In this document: piece by piece, positions 21,226-30,912 of the stretch | Position numbering within the stretch: position 1 is the stretch's first letter | How the letters are laid out: every line of letters begins with the position of its first letter | DNA from: Strigamia acuminata | Lineage: Eukaryota; Arthropoda; Chilopoda; Geophilomorpha; Linotaeniidae | Direction of reading: 5' to 3' | DNA length: 60,000 nucleotides | Assembly (NCBI GenBank): GCA_949358305.1 | Contig: OX442314.1 | Location: 56,307,369 to 56,367,368 of the forward strand | Position numbers and translations under genes: made by a program | Notes under the pieces: generated by a model | Told to the model about the DNA's origin: nothing | What the model saw: the letters and a program-made list of their open reading frames with translations, nothing else | The model's database searches: none

Positions 21226-21644
21226 CACTCACTCAACTTCCTATACGATCGCTTCATCATAGTTGGCCTAGATGCAATTGCTCACGAAATATTTATGGGG
21301 ATTTATGGGGACACCCTGTATACAGTAAGCTCTGGTTTTCCACCAGGCCTTCGGCTCTGATCTGAATGTTTGTATTGTATTAGCTGGTATCTCATGATTC
21401 ACTATTCTTTATCGACACATAGGACTCCCTCAACTCTCTACCTAACGGTTATTATTGTTGTATTGCTATTTTGGGATGACTTAACGCCGGTAACCAAATG
21501 GTCCCGTAGCTTCAACTTTCTATCTTAAAAAGGATAGGAAGATTCTGCACGGTGGCCTAGTATAATGCTCTTACACGGTAGGCCTTGCCAGTTGTAAATG
21601 GGCCTCTCAACTAACTGGCCCCACTCGCGGTAAGGATGGTTGTT

Positions 21645-22262
21645 GTATGGTGATTTCTCAGGTCCCCGTCTATCTGTGGCTGGTCCTTCCGTACTTTAAA
21701 GGTCGGTAAAGGGCCAATTTACAGGTAGCTCGCCGGGTTGGTAACCCGTGAGCGGCATTTTAATATCGTGTTAAACAAACTACTTGGATAATGGTAATCC
21801 ACTAATTAGTTAATTAATTACCCGGTGCTTGATCACGAGATCTTGTCATCTTAAGCATTGCTGGCGGATAGAGGTGTCAAAACCTCCCGTGATGGTTTCA
21901 CGGCCATCATGACTGTCCCCGCCCATAAAAATAATAACTACTTTTATTTGTTGCATTTTTATAACTCTAGTTATGTTCTAAGTCCGAATCATTCGATTGA
22001 ATGATTGACAGATTTAGATCTTGGCGAATGCGAAGGATTCTTCGCATTCATAGTCGTTCATGCCACGGAGCCGAATACGTCTCCGTAGCGTTATTTGTGA
22101 CAATACCGCGAAGCCAGCCTTATCCCTTGGTCCGCCCGGATCCTCAACCAGTTGATGCCGCCCGTTTACACGTGCCCAGAACCCAGAACCAGTTGTATTT
22201 GTAGAAATAAACATGTAAAACCGTAAGTTCGTATTATTGTTATTTAGACACGTTGCACATAT
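21645..22262 (+). repeat. Possible diverged LTR
   Basis: Begins TGTTGTATGGTGATTTCTCA and holds TTAATTAATT... and GATCACGAGATC words in the same order as the Gypsy-1 LTR, with AATAAA at 22206-22211. Limits are uncertain. Confidence 0.25.
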
Positions 22263-22809
22263 TTCGTAGCTTATATCGGTCGGGTTATTGTTAAAGTTAG
22301 CAATGTCTTGTTGCGACCTATTTATCTCATCTGAATGGCTAATAAATCAGCCAAAGGTAGAATCGTCACAATGTTCTTCCAGACCAAACCCCACTTGGGA
22401 GATGTCTCGCTGCACATTGTGTTGTGTAAAACCAAAGTAGGAATGAAAAAGTAACACGTCTGCTTTATTCAAGCACAAAACTGTGACTTAGGATTTCTCC
22501 TCATACAATGAAAGAGCCCACGCTCAACAATGCAAGAAAAGGCTAACGCAGTTGCTAGGGAAAAAACAACTAAATTTTAGAGTAAAAATGTAATCCGTAC
22601 CCTTAAAACCTCCGTAAACCATGACAAATGAATAAATGATAGAAAAATGTTACATCTGTACTTCCTTAAATGGGCACTAGTAGAATCATAAAAATTGAAG
22701 AAAACACAAGACTTTGACCAAATGGCCAGTGAAATACCGTACATTAGAAGAGTCAGCAAGAAACATAGAAGATAGACTAAATTGAGGTTGGTGTGAAAGA
22801 AAACAAAAC
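22263..22809. other. Left flank of Gypsy-2, no gene recognised
   Basis: Ends in AAAC (22806-22809), the target duplication of Gypsy-2. Confidence 0.5.
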
Positions 22810-23432
22810 TGTGAGTGTTCGGACGGACGCCACGTGGTCGGGGGAGAGCCACGGAGGCGCTGGACGCAACACACACGATAAAACAAACCACGAAATACAC
22901 GGAGACACAATATAGTTTTAGTTATGGCTTTATTGGATGTCTAGGGGTATGATTGTAGTGTCCCATAGTGTATTTCCCAAGGCGGCGGTTCCTTCGAACC
23001 GTCCCTAATCAGACCGCGTGGCACGGCGGCCATCGGCCGCCATGACACACGAGGTCGGTAATCGGTTTTGGGCCACGCCGCCGAAGTTACGGTTAACGTC
23101 CGGCGGACGTGGCGCAACTGGACGCTCAGGTCCCGGCGGGCGACAACGTCGCCACGCCGATAGTTCGGGTTATCTTTGCAGCCAGTTTCGGAGGCGGTCG
23201 CGATGCGACCGTTCGCCTTGCTGGTTGATCAACAACTCTCTTGTCCCTACGGGGACCAACCACTTCCGGAAGGGCGACTTCCGGGGCCCGATCCTGCTTG
23301 ACCAAAGGCCCGCAGCTCCACCTGGTTGCGGGGGACCGCAACAGGCTGCGCGAGATACGAGAGGCGCTGGAGCTGCGCCAAGTGCATTGCCGTTGCAGTG
23401 CAGCGACCCGTGCGCAGGGGCAGCTGGTCACA
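22810..23432 (-). repeat. Gypsy-2 3' LTR
   Basis: On the - strand starts TGTGACCAGCTGCCCC and ends GAACACTCACA, with AATAAA in CATCCAATAAAGCC (about 22930-22945), confirming the orientation. Confidence 0.95.
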
Positions 23433-23446
23433 TTTCCCCCCCCTGG
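23433..23446 (-). promoter_or_regulatory. Gypsy-2 polypurine tract
   Basis: On the - strand a run CCAGGGGGGGGAAA abuts the start of the 3' LTR. Confidence 0.8.
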
Positions 23447-23452
23447 AAAAAG

Positions 23453-23530
23453 GTAAGTACGAGGGGGTACAACGCAATCACTGAAGTGGTTGTTGAAAGT
23501 TAACACATCGCATTACTTTTCTTTTTTCAG
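23453..23530 (+). other. Candidate + strand intron beside the Gypsy-2 3' LTR
   Basis: Strong donor AAAAAG|GTAAGTAC at 23453 and acceptor CTTTTTTCAG ending 23530 (78 nt), on the strand opposite to the element. A second donor-like CACCG|GTAGGA follows at 23582. This suggests an antisense transcript leaving the LTR, or chance. Confidence 0.35.
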
Positions 23531-23930
23531 ATTATCAGATGACCATATTTCGGACGAGCCATCAGCTAGAACGAAGATCACCGGTAGGAATGCACTTGGG
23601 AAAATAACAACACTACAAAGGAACACACACACACTTACCCCCAGGATGGAAAACTTGTACAATTTAAACACTATTGAAAAATAAAAATGTAAAATAACAC
23701 TTGTAATTTAAAAATATATATGAATAAAAAACACTTTTTGAACTTTAAAATCTAACATTTGTAGTTATTGAATCCATTTAACATTAAAAGGTAAGTATGC
23801 TAATTTTAACACTTTGGAATAATTAATAATAAAAAAAAACTTGTTTTGACAATAAAAAAAAATTATTTCTGGCACTATAAAAGTCTTAACAGGCTTGGCC
23901 AAAATCTCCTTTAAAACGGCGGCGAAAACT

Positions 23931-25205
23931 TCACTGCAGCGATTTCCCCGGTGTGGGTGGCGTATCGTCGGTTTTTGGCTCTTCTTCAGTTTTGTCGTCG
24001 ACGAATTCTTCTGCTAGCTTCTTGCGTGACTTCTTATTCGACTTCTTTTTCACGGCGGTAGCTTTGGGCTCGGGAACGACTGGCGGTGGTGGTGGCGGCG
24101 TGTGCGACTCCTCGTTCGATGCGCCGTCAATTTGCATCGCGGTCTCGATCGTTGCTTCGGCGGTGACTACATTGTTGCCGCAAACTGGTGGAGGATCCGC
24201 GAATCCCTGGAACACGACGTTCGTCGGGCGTTCTCCAACCATCGGCGGCATAATGACAGCCGGCGTCGCTGCTGTATTGGCACCAAACATCGTTTGTGCC
24301 GTTTGCGGTAGTTGGCAGGCCGCTGGAAAAGCGATTGCGGCCGCCGTGGCTTTGGTCGGGATCAGGTTCACAATACCTTGGATTGGTTGAGGACCGTACT
24401 GTCCCGCCCAAGCTGTTCGTAGCTCATCGGGAGTTTTTTCCGTTTGAGCTGGGATTTTCTTAACGAGTGCGCGTGGCGCATTCGATGTGATTGTGGCCGA
24501 TGGCGCAGTCAATTGCTGATGAGCCGCTTTCTCGGCGTCTCTTTTTGCCATTCGGTCCCTATGGTCCGCGTGTTTTTTCGCTCTGTACCGAATTTTTGCT
24601 TCGGTATTCACGCTTCGTTCACTCAACGTGGGATTTTCGATCGCCACGAGCCGTCTCATTTCCAGCAATTTCTCCGAAATGTTTGGACGGGCGGTCGGTG
24701 GTTGGTGAGGAGCTTGGGCGACGGTACTTTGTACGGTCGCTTTTGTCTCCTCGGCAGCCTTCTTTTTAAGCACAAATGGCTTATGTGGCGGACGAAGAAC
24801 CTTCTGCGACGTCGTCGCTGCGGGTTTCTTCGTAGAGATATTAGTAGAGGCAGTCGGCGGCGGTTGAGAGCGTACGCTCTTCGTTGCCGTTTTCTGTCTT
24901 TTCTTTGGGGGTTCCGTCGGTGTGGCATTCGCCACACGCGCTTGTTCCCTGTCTGCGATTTCCTTCTCGCGTTCTGCGCGCGATCGGACGCGCATCCAGT
25001 TAATATGTCGGTGGTGCAGCGGAATCGGCTGACCGGGCAGCGTCATGAACATGACAAACCATTCCTCGAGTGGTTGGTCCGCCAGAACGATTTCGTCTCC
25101 GCCGCAGTTCATGCACGGGATCCGCGATAGATTCCACAGCGTGATGTAGCCGAAGCCGTTACAGATTGGGCACTGAACCCATTCGTTGTTTCGGTGATTT
25201 TCCAT
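23931..25205 (-). CDS. Gypsy-2 ORF3: zinc-ribbon-like N-terminus with Pro/Ala/Lys-rich tail
   Basis: 424 aa, 221 bp after the pol stop and before the polypurine tract, that is, in the place where errantiviruses carry env. It has no signal peptide or membrane segment. Near residue 12 it reads CPICNGFGYITLWN..., followed by CMNC near residue 32, so two CxxC pairs about 20 residues apart could bind one zinc ion. A region WFVMFMTLPGQPIPLHHRHI follows, then a basic KKRQK motif that could serve nuclear entry. The rest is a long low-complexity Ala/Pro/Thr/Lys tail ending in KKKSNKKSRKK and an acidic segment. I do not recognise the family. It could be a nucleic-acid-binding accessory protein of the element. 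Start chosen at the first ATG, just before the CxxC motif. Confidence 0.75.
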   Translation of the reverse strand: MENHRNNEWVQCPICNGFGYITLWNLSRIPCMNCGGDEIVLADQPLEEWFVMFMTLPGQPIPLHHRHINWMRVRSRAEREKEIADREQARVANATPTEPPKKRQKTATKSVRSQPPPTASTNISTKKPAATTSQKVLRPPHKPFVLKKKAAEETKATVQSTVAQAPHQPPTARPNISEKLLEMRRLVAIENPTLSERSVNTEAKIRYRAKKHADHRDRMAKRDAEKAAHQQLTAPSATITSNAPRALVKKIPAQTEKTPDELRTAWAGQYGPQPIQGIVNLIPTKATAAAIAFPAACQLPQTAQTMFGANTAATPAVIMPPMVGERPTNVVFQGFADPPPVCGNNVVTAEATIETAMQIDGASNEESHTPPPPPPVVPEPKATAVKKKSNKKSRKKLAEEFVDDKTEEEPKTDDTPPTPGKSLQ

Positions 25206-25426
25206 CGTTTTTCCAATCTTTTCGTTTCGATTTTCCAGAGAAGTTCCACACGACTGGTCAGTGGCGATCGCAGCGAATAAGTGATTTGGACAACGAATGG
25301 TGGTGGCTAAGTATAGAACCGGAAGACGTTTCGCGAACGTTTAATTGGCGTATGGACCGCAGATGTTTTGTAAACAGTCTGTGATTGGTCCAAATGGGTC
25401 TCCCGATTTGAAGTGTCACCTAGCGG

Positions 25427-28400
25427 TCAATCCCGATATCGGATCGGTAAAACGTGATTTCTCGAAGGTCTATTTGAGTCCGAATTTGGTTTTGGTCGAG
25501 CCGTCGTGGGTTTTTGTGAATCCACTTGTGGCAACAGCAAGGGTTTTATTCTTTTTGGTTTCCCAAAAGGTTTTACTGGTGTTGGCAACTTAGTTGCGAT
25601 ACCAGATTCCGTTGGTTGCACTGGAGTTGGCAATATCGTTGCTGTTCCAGTGTCCACAGGTTGGTTTTCAAGAACTTCTTCATCTTCCTTATCTAAAATG
25701 GGCCATTCAGCCTTTTCTTCTGAGGGGATGAATCTCCTGAGTTTTACAATGTTGTGTGTACCCCTCGCTTGCAAAGTTATTGGTTTCGCAAGGGCATACG
25801 CATTGTTGTTAAAGACTTTAGTTATTACATAAGGTCCTTCAAAGCGATCCTCAAGGGACGCAGCATATCGATTAGCAGCATTGGACAATGGGTGGGTCTT
25901 TAGCAGAACCAAATCTCCAATTTCGAACTTATCGTCGCTGCGGTGTTGATCGTAGTAAGTTTTCTGTTTTGCTTGGGCCAGACTCTTATTTTTAAAAGCT
26001 GCAGCAATCAGAGTACGGTGTCTAGCGACTAGCATTCTGACAGCGTCGTAGGGCCTATTTGGGTCGAATGGGGTGTCATAAGACACATCTCGATTATCCC
26101 AAAATGGTCGTAATTCCCTGCCATACGTCAGCATTGCTGGTGTAAAACCGGTAGACACATTTGGGGCAGAATGCAAAGCAAAATTTATCTGGTCGATGCA
26201 TCTGTCCCAGTGATCGTGCTCAAATGTAAAAATTCGAAGCATAATCTTGATATTCCTGTTTACGCGCTCAGTCAGGTTAGTCTGGGGATGGTAAGGCGTT
26301 GCTTTAATTGGCACAACCCCTGCATCGTCACAGAGAGTCTGAAACACGTCAGAAATGAATTGGGGGCCATTATCGCTCAACATGAAACGGGGGCACCCAT
26401 GACAGCTGAAAAATCGTTTTAAAATTGGTGCAATTGCAGTCATTTTGGCGGATCTCAGCGGTGTAGCTTCCATCCAGCCGGTGGCATAATCCACCACAAC
26501 TAGAATGAAGCGATTTCTGTTCGAGGTTCTAGGTAATGGACCTATTAGATCGATTCCTATCTTCTCAAAACGACCAATTTTTGGAGAAGTTGGGACCATC
26601 AATCCCTTTGGTTTTCTCTGAATCGGTTTGCAGCGTTGGCAGCGATTGCAGCTTGCTACATGAAGTTTTACTTCTTTTTGCATGCCAGGCCAGAAATAAA
26701 CTCTTTTCAATCGCTCTAGAGTTACTTCAACTCCTCCGTGACCAGCCATCGGATGGTCGTGAATTAGTTGAAGTGCTGCGAGTTGCAGAGATGGTGGAAT
26801 AAAGATTTTAAATCCAATTCCCAAATCCTCTTCCTCCACAAAGAAATCAGTTTTAAAGGGTGCATAAATAATAAGCATTCCTTTTCTAGTGAGTGTGCAG
26901 TCGTACTGCCTTTCTTCCAAGAACTTAGGAAGTTCTGGTCGAGGTTGTCCATCATCCAATTCCAACCATTCGATTAGTTTTGAAAGATGTTTATCTGCAC
27001 GCTGCTGTAATATAATGTTCTCGAAAGACATCGGGTAATCGGTCTCATTTGTGAGATAAGCTAGAGCAACAGGCTCTATAATCTCTGTTAGAGTTGCTTT
27101 TCCTTCTAACGGATTGCCATTATCAAGAGAGACTCTGGATAAGGCATCCGCGACTTGATTGTCGGTGCCTTTTCGGTACTTGATGGTGAAATTTTCATTC
27201 TGCAATTTCATTGCCCACCTAGCCAGTCTTCCAGCTGGGTTTTCCATTGTCATGAGAAATCTCAGAGCATGATGGTCAGTCTCAACTTGGTACTCAGAAT
27301 ATTCAATGTATGGTTTGAACTTATCAACAGCCCAAACCACAGCTAAACATTCCAAATCAGTGGTGCTGTAGTTGTTTTCCGCGCCTTGCAGAGTTCTGCT
27401 GGCGTACGCAACTGGTCTTAAAGCACCATGGTCATCCAGTTGCATGAGGACTGCACCGAGCCCGCCGCCACTAGCATCTGTATGGATGGTAAAGTTGCGA
27501 GCGAAATCAGGCAGAGGTAGCACAATTCCTTTTGCAAGCTGGTTTTTCAGATATTCGAAAGCAACATTGCACTCTTCAGACCATTCCCATTTTGTATCTT
27601 TCTTTAAAAGGGCAAAAAATGGTTTTTGAGTAATACTCAGTTTTGGAATTAGAGCAGCATAGAAACCCACCATCCCAATAAAACGCTGAAGCTGTTTTAT
27701 ACTGGAAGGGGTCGGATAATTTAAAATTGCTTCCACTTTGTCGTTGTTTGGGCTATAACCCCCATTTGACATCGTGAAACCAAGAAAGTTTAATTCTTCA
27801 GGGCAAATAAATGACTTTGACGGACTCGCTGTCAATTTGTTTTTATCTAATTTTGACAATATGTCATCTAAATGCTGAAGGTGTTCTTCAAATGAGTCGC
27901 TAAAAATGATAATATCATCGAGGTAAGCGAGTGCCCACTTGTGTTGTGCAGTTCCAAGAACTTGATCCATCATTCTTTGAAATGCACTGGGTGCATTGCA
28001 CAGTCCGAAGGGCATACGAGTAAATTGGTATGTTCCATCAGAAGTAGAAAAAGCAGTTTTCTTCTTGTCACTTGATTTAAGTTTTATTTGGTAATAACCT
28101 TTAGTTAAATCCAAAGTAGAAAAGAACTTTTTTCCACCTAAACAGGCCAAAATCATAGAAATTGAGGGCATCTGGTAGACGTCCTCAATTGTGATCTTAT
28201 TTAGCCAGCGAAAGTCAATACAGAGGCGGTACCCTCCGTCTTTCTTTGCAACAATCACGGGGGGATTTTTATAACTCCCCTCGCAAGGTTCGGCCCAACC
28301 ATCTCTCAGCAATTCAGCAACCAATTCGCGATAAATCTCAGCTTTCTTGGGATTCATTGGTCGGTCTTTGCATCGAAATGAAGGTGCATCTCCAGTCGGA

Positions 28401-29137
28401 ATTGGATGTTCCAACGTGGGGTGGCAGCCAGCTTTGTCACTAAACACATGTCTGTATTTTTCTACAAGAGTTAAGATTTGAGATCTCTGCCTTGGTGACA
28501 AATTGCTTTTTGCTAACAGTCTCTGGCTCAAATCAGCCGTGGAGACAGAAGGTGACTTTGATTCTGCAACCAAAGCATCCCATCGATCCATTATTGCATT
28601 TCCAAGTTCTTCAGGCGATGGTGGGTCGTCGAAGGGAAATGTGTCATGTGGAAAATCAAGAAAGAAATATTCTCGATCTGTTAGATTGAGAACAATCCTA
28701 TTTTCGATAATCCAAGAGCAACCTAATAATATAAATTTGGAAGCTGATGGAAGAACAGTAAATGTCACAGGGATTTCACCACCCCGCCACTTGAGTGGCA
28801 ATGTGATTGTTCCGATTGGACGTGTTGGTCTATCGCCAGTGTATACAACTCGATTTTCTAAAAATGGAGTCATAAAGTGCAAGAGGTTTAGCTTTTTAAG
28901 CATTCCTCCGCTGATGTACCTATGGGTTGCCCCAGTATCCATCAGAGCGGTGACTTTTAAGCCGTTTAGTGTTGCTTTGAAGTAAGGCAGGGGAGTAATA
29001 CTCTTTCCTGTCTTTAAAGCAACGTTAACATGATCGATTTCAGGTTCTGTGGAAAAAACCACGCGAGGATCTGGCTCTGTGGATGAAATGTCATCAAATA
29101 GCGCATCCTCCATGTCTTCTTCCATTGGAATCAACAC
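25427..29137 (-). CDS. pol: Gypsy-2 pol polyprotein (PR-RT-RH-IN)
   Basis: 1236 aa, uninterrupted. Aspartic protease with DTGA near residues 67-70. Reverse transcriptase from about 295, with LCIDFRWLNK, FFSTLDLTKGYYQI, MPFGLCNAP and the catalytic YLDD near 405. RNase H with IHTDAS near 553 and its end at QVADALSR. Integrase zinc-binding domain HPMAGHGG...CNRCQRCK, then the core with Asp in GIDLIGP, Asp in LSDNGPQF and Glu in LTERVNR. No chromodomain is apparent. The frame differs from gag, and the ATG lies 24 bp after the gag stop, so expression by frameshift or reinitiation is likely. All catalytic residues are present, so the enzyme set is probably functional. Confidence 0.95.
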   Translation of the reverse strand: MLIPMEEDMEDALFDDISSTEPDPRVVFSTEPEIDHVNVALKTGKSITPLPYFKATLNGLKVTALMDTGATHRYISGGMLKKLNLLHFMTPFLENRVVYTGDRPTRPIGTITLPLKWRGGEIPVTFTVLPSASKFILLGCSWIIENRIVLNLTDREYFFLDFPHDTFPFDDPPSPEELGNAIMDRWDALVAESKSPSVSTADLSQRLLAKSNLSPRQRSQILTLVEKYRHVFSDKAGCHPTLEHPIPTGDAPSFRCKDRPMNPKKAEIYRELVAELLRDGWAEPCEGSYKNPPVIVAKKDGGYRLCIDFRWLNKITIEDVYQMPSISMILACLGGKKFFSTLDLTKGYYQIKLKSSDKKKTAFSTSDGTYQFTRMPFGLCNAPSAFQRMMDQVLGTAQHKWALAYLDDIIIFSDSFEEHLQHLDDILSKLDKNKLTASPSKSFICPEELNFLGFTMSNGGYSPNNDKVEAILNYPTPSSIKQLQRFIGMVGFYAALIPKLSITQKPFFALLKKDTKWEWSEECNVAFEYLKNQLAKGIVLPLPDFARNFTIHTDASGGGLGAVLMQLDDHGALRPVAYASRTLQGAENNYSTTDLECLAVVWAVDKFKPYIEYSEYQVETDHHALRFLMTMENPAGRLARWAMKLQNENFTIKYRKGTDNQVADALSRVSLDNGNPLEGKATLTEIIEPVALAYLTNETDYPMSFENIILQQRADKHLSKLIEWLELDDGQPRPELPKFLEERQYDCTLTRKGMLIIYAPFKTDFFVEEEDLGIGFKIFIPPSLQLAALQLIHDHPMAGHGGVEVTLERLKRVYFWPGMQKEVKLHVASCNRCQRCKPIQRKPKGLMVPTSPKIGRFEKIGIDLIGPLPRTSNRNRFILVVVDYATGWMEATPLRSAKMTAIAPILKRFFSCHGCPRFMLSDNGPQFISDVFQTLCDDAGVVPIKATPYHPQTNLTERVNRNIKIMLRIFTFEHDHWDRCIDQINFALHSAPNVSTGFTPAMLTYGRELRPFWDNRDVSYDTPFDPNRPYDAVRMLVARHRTLIAAAFKNKSLAQAKQKTYYDQHRSDDKFEIGDLVLLKTHPLSNAANRYAASLEDRFEGPYVITKVFNNNAYALAKPITLQARGTHNIVKLRRFIPSEEKAEWPILDKEDEEVLENQPVDTGTATILPTPVQPTESGIATKLPTPVKPFGKPKRIKPLLLPQVDSQKPTTARPKPNSDSNRPSRNHVLPIRYRD

Positions 29138-29160
29138 AATAGTGAGAGCGCAGTCGTCAG

Positions 29161-30762
29161 TTACTCGGGGGTTTCTGTCGACTGCGACTCCTCGTTTCCC
29201 GCCATGTCAGGCCAGCCACCAAATTCATTGGCTGCAAGCATAGCCTGCATCATGCTGTGTTGGGCAGCGGCGATTGTTTCCATTGCTGCTTTAGCGGCTT
29301 CCACTTTAAGGGGGCAATCCCTTTCAAAGTGTGCGCCACCGCAGCCCCAGCAACCGCCAACTCTTGGTTTGGTCGCATAATCTTTGAGCCTATTGCTCGG
29401 GACTAGCGCCTTCTCGTTGCCTTCTGCGGCCTTTGTTGCTGCTATCGCAGCATTTTTAGGCGCAGGGAACAGTGTTCTATTGTTTGGATTTCTCAATCCA
29501 AACGGAACAAATTTCGGTTTATCTCCACCCGCAGCATTTGGTATTGTTACCATTTGCTGGTTGGATTTTTGAATTGGCGTAACAGTTTCTGTTTTTGCCG
29601 CCTCAATGATTGCTGCATTTGTCACAGTTTCCTGATTTATGATCGCGGCCTCCGTAGCAATGCAAGCTTTCCTGAGCGACGCCCAAGTGTTCTCCAAATT
29701 AATGGCATTTGCGACCATGTTCTTGGCCGCTGGGCGCAGAATTGCCAGCACTTTTTGAATTTGCTGGCTCTCGTGCACAGGAATAGTCAATTGAGCGTAT
29801 AACTTCTCGAGTCTTATCACCACTTGGGTGGCAGACTCATGAGACAGTTGCTGTGTTTTAGCAATTTCTGCTAAAAGCAGCGCATCGCTCGGACGAAAAT
29901 GGGTGATAAATTCATGTTCGAATTCCTCCCAATTCGTTTTGGCATGAGAAGAGAACCATGTGGCCGCATCTCCTCGGAAAAACTTAAACAAATGCTCAGC
30001 AAGCACTTGGTTCAGATAGGGCAAAGCAAAGCGTAGAGAACGTTTTAAATCAATAAGGAAAGACTTAGCTTTCGTTTTGTCCCCTGCAAACGCTTCAATT
30101 CCAATGGATTTGACTCGTTTACTTAGCTCTACTTCATCCATTGGTCTGGGAGCAGGCATAGCCTGGTCAGTTTTGTGAAGAAACTTTTCTCCCCAAGCCA
30201 GAAAAAGAGGATTTCCAGTCGTAGGCGTTGAGCCTGTGCTGGATCCAGAGTTTGGTGTTGTCACGGTGGGAGAAATCGTGTTTGAGATTGCAGATTGTGC
30301 TCTCAAATTCGATTGTCCAGCCGCCACCACGCTGTCAACGATAGCTTTTTGACTAGCTATCATCTTCAACAAGCTTTCATTCGATAATTTCGCAGAGTCT
30401 AACTCCTGCAAAGCATGAGTTAACCGGTCGCTAATATCACCGAATTCCGTGCGCGTTTGCGTTAATTGACGCATAGTGCTATCCGATTTGTCTTGGAGTT
30501 CCACCAAGTGATCGGCTACTTTCAGAAGCGTGTCTTCCCACACTTCGTAGGTTGTCATATCATCGATAACTAGATTAAAGACGTTGCAAGTCGTTTCAAG
30601 CATCGCTTGATCCAACAATTTAACTTTAGGACTTGACATATTGTCGTTTGAAGAAGCAATCGAATTATTATCCGAGTCGTTCAAATCTGAATCCGTTGCG
30701 GGTGTGAAAGAATTAGGTGCAGGAGAGTCCCACGTGGTCTTACCAGTTCTGGTCGCTGGCAT
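29161..30762 (-). CDS. gag: Gypsy-2 gag
   Basis: The open frame extends to 30912, but the likely start is the ATG at 30762 (MPATRTGKTTWDS, about 533 aa), because the first 50 codons run through the G-rich tract and leader. A Ser/Asp-rich N-terminus is followed by a helical region, and then the retrotransposon gag core with SFLIDLKRSLRFALPYLNQV, WFSSHAKTNWEEFEHEF and LLAEIAKTQQ. Near the C-terminus is a zinc knuckle WGCGGAHFERDC, spaced C-X2-C-X3-H-X4-C, one residue shorter than the usual CCHC. The product would form the particle and package RNA. It ends 24 bp before the pol ATG. Confidence 0.9.
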   Translation of the reverse strand: MPATRTGKTTWDSPAPNSFTPATDSDLNDSDNNSIASSNDNMSSPKVKLLDQAMLETTCNVFNLVIDDMTTYEVWEDTLLKVADHLVELQDKSDSTMRQLTQTRTEFGDISDRLTHALQELDSAKLSNESLLKMIASQKAIVDSVVAAGQSNLRAQSAISNTISPTVTTPNSGSSTGSTPTTGNPLFLAWGEKFLHKTDQAMPAPRPMDEVELSKRVKSIGIEAFAGDKTKAKSFLIDLKRSLRFALPYLNQVLAEHLFKFFRGDAATWFSSHAKTNWEEFEHEFITHFRPSDALLLAEIAKTQQLSHESATQVVIRLEKLYAQLTIPVHESQQIQKVLAILRPAAKNMVANAINLENTWASLRKACIATEAAIINQETVTNAAIIEAAKTETVTPIQKSNQQMVTIPNAAGGDKPKFVPFGLRNPNNRTLFPAPKNAAIAATKAAEGNEKALVPSNRLKDYATKPRVGGCWGCGGAHFERDCPLKVEAAKAAMETIAAAQHSMMQAMLAANEFGGWPDMAGNEESQSTETPE

Positions 30763-30887
30763 TGACACAATGTGACCAAAAGCAGGACCGCAGCTTGCAA
30801 GGTGAACAAGTGGAATTAAGTCACGACCAATGAGGAGACAGGAGATTAGGCTCAAGTAGCCATTCTTGGGAGAGGGATTAGTGATGT

Positions 30888-30905
30888 CACTTCCCCCCCC
30901 CTGGT
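30888..30905 (-). promoter_or_regulatory. Second polypurine-tract-like sequence before gag
   Basis: On the - strand CCAGGGGGGGGGAAGTGACA closely repeats the junction of the true polypurine tract with the LTR start (CCAGGGGGGGGAAATGTGACC). It might act as an internal plus-strand primer, or mark a past rearrangement. Confidence 0.4.
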
Positions 30906-30912
30906 TTCCCAT

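Noticed and set aside
22930-22965. GTCTAGGGGTATGATT in the Gypsy-2 LTR, identical to part of the tRNA-Pro D arm
   Set aside because: No box B, anticodon stem or acceptor stem follows. On the element's sense strand it is the conserved block next to the polyadenylation signal.
23018-23503. 161-aa frame on the + strand over the LTR (also at 33192)
   Set aside because: GC-rich LTR sequence read antisense, identical in both LTRs because the DNA is. No homology and no coding context.
24444-25130. 228-aa + strand frame opposite Gypsy-2 ORF3
   Set aside because: Antisense shadow of a low-complexity coding region, Arg/Phe-rich without protein motifs.
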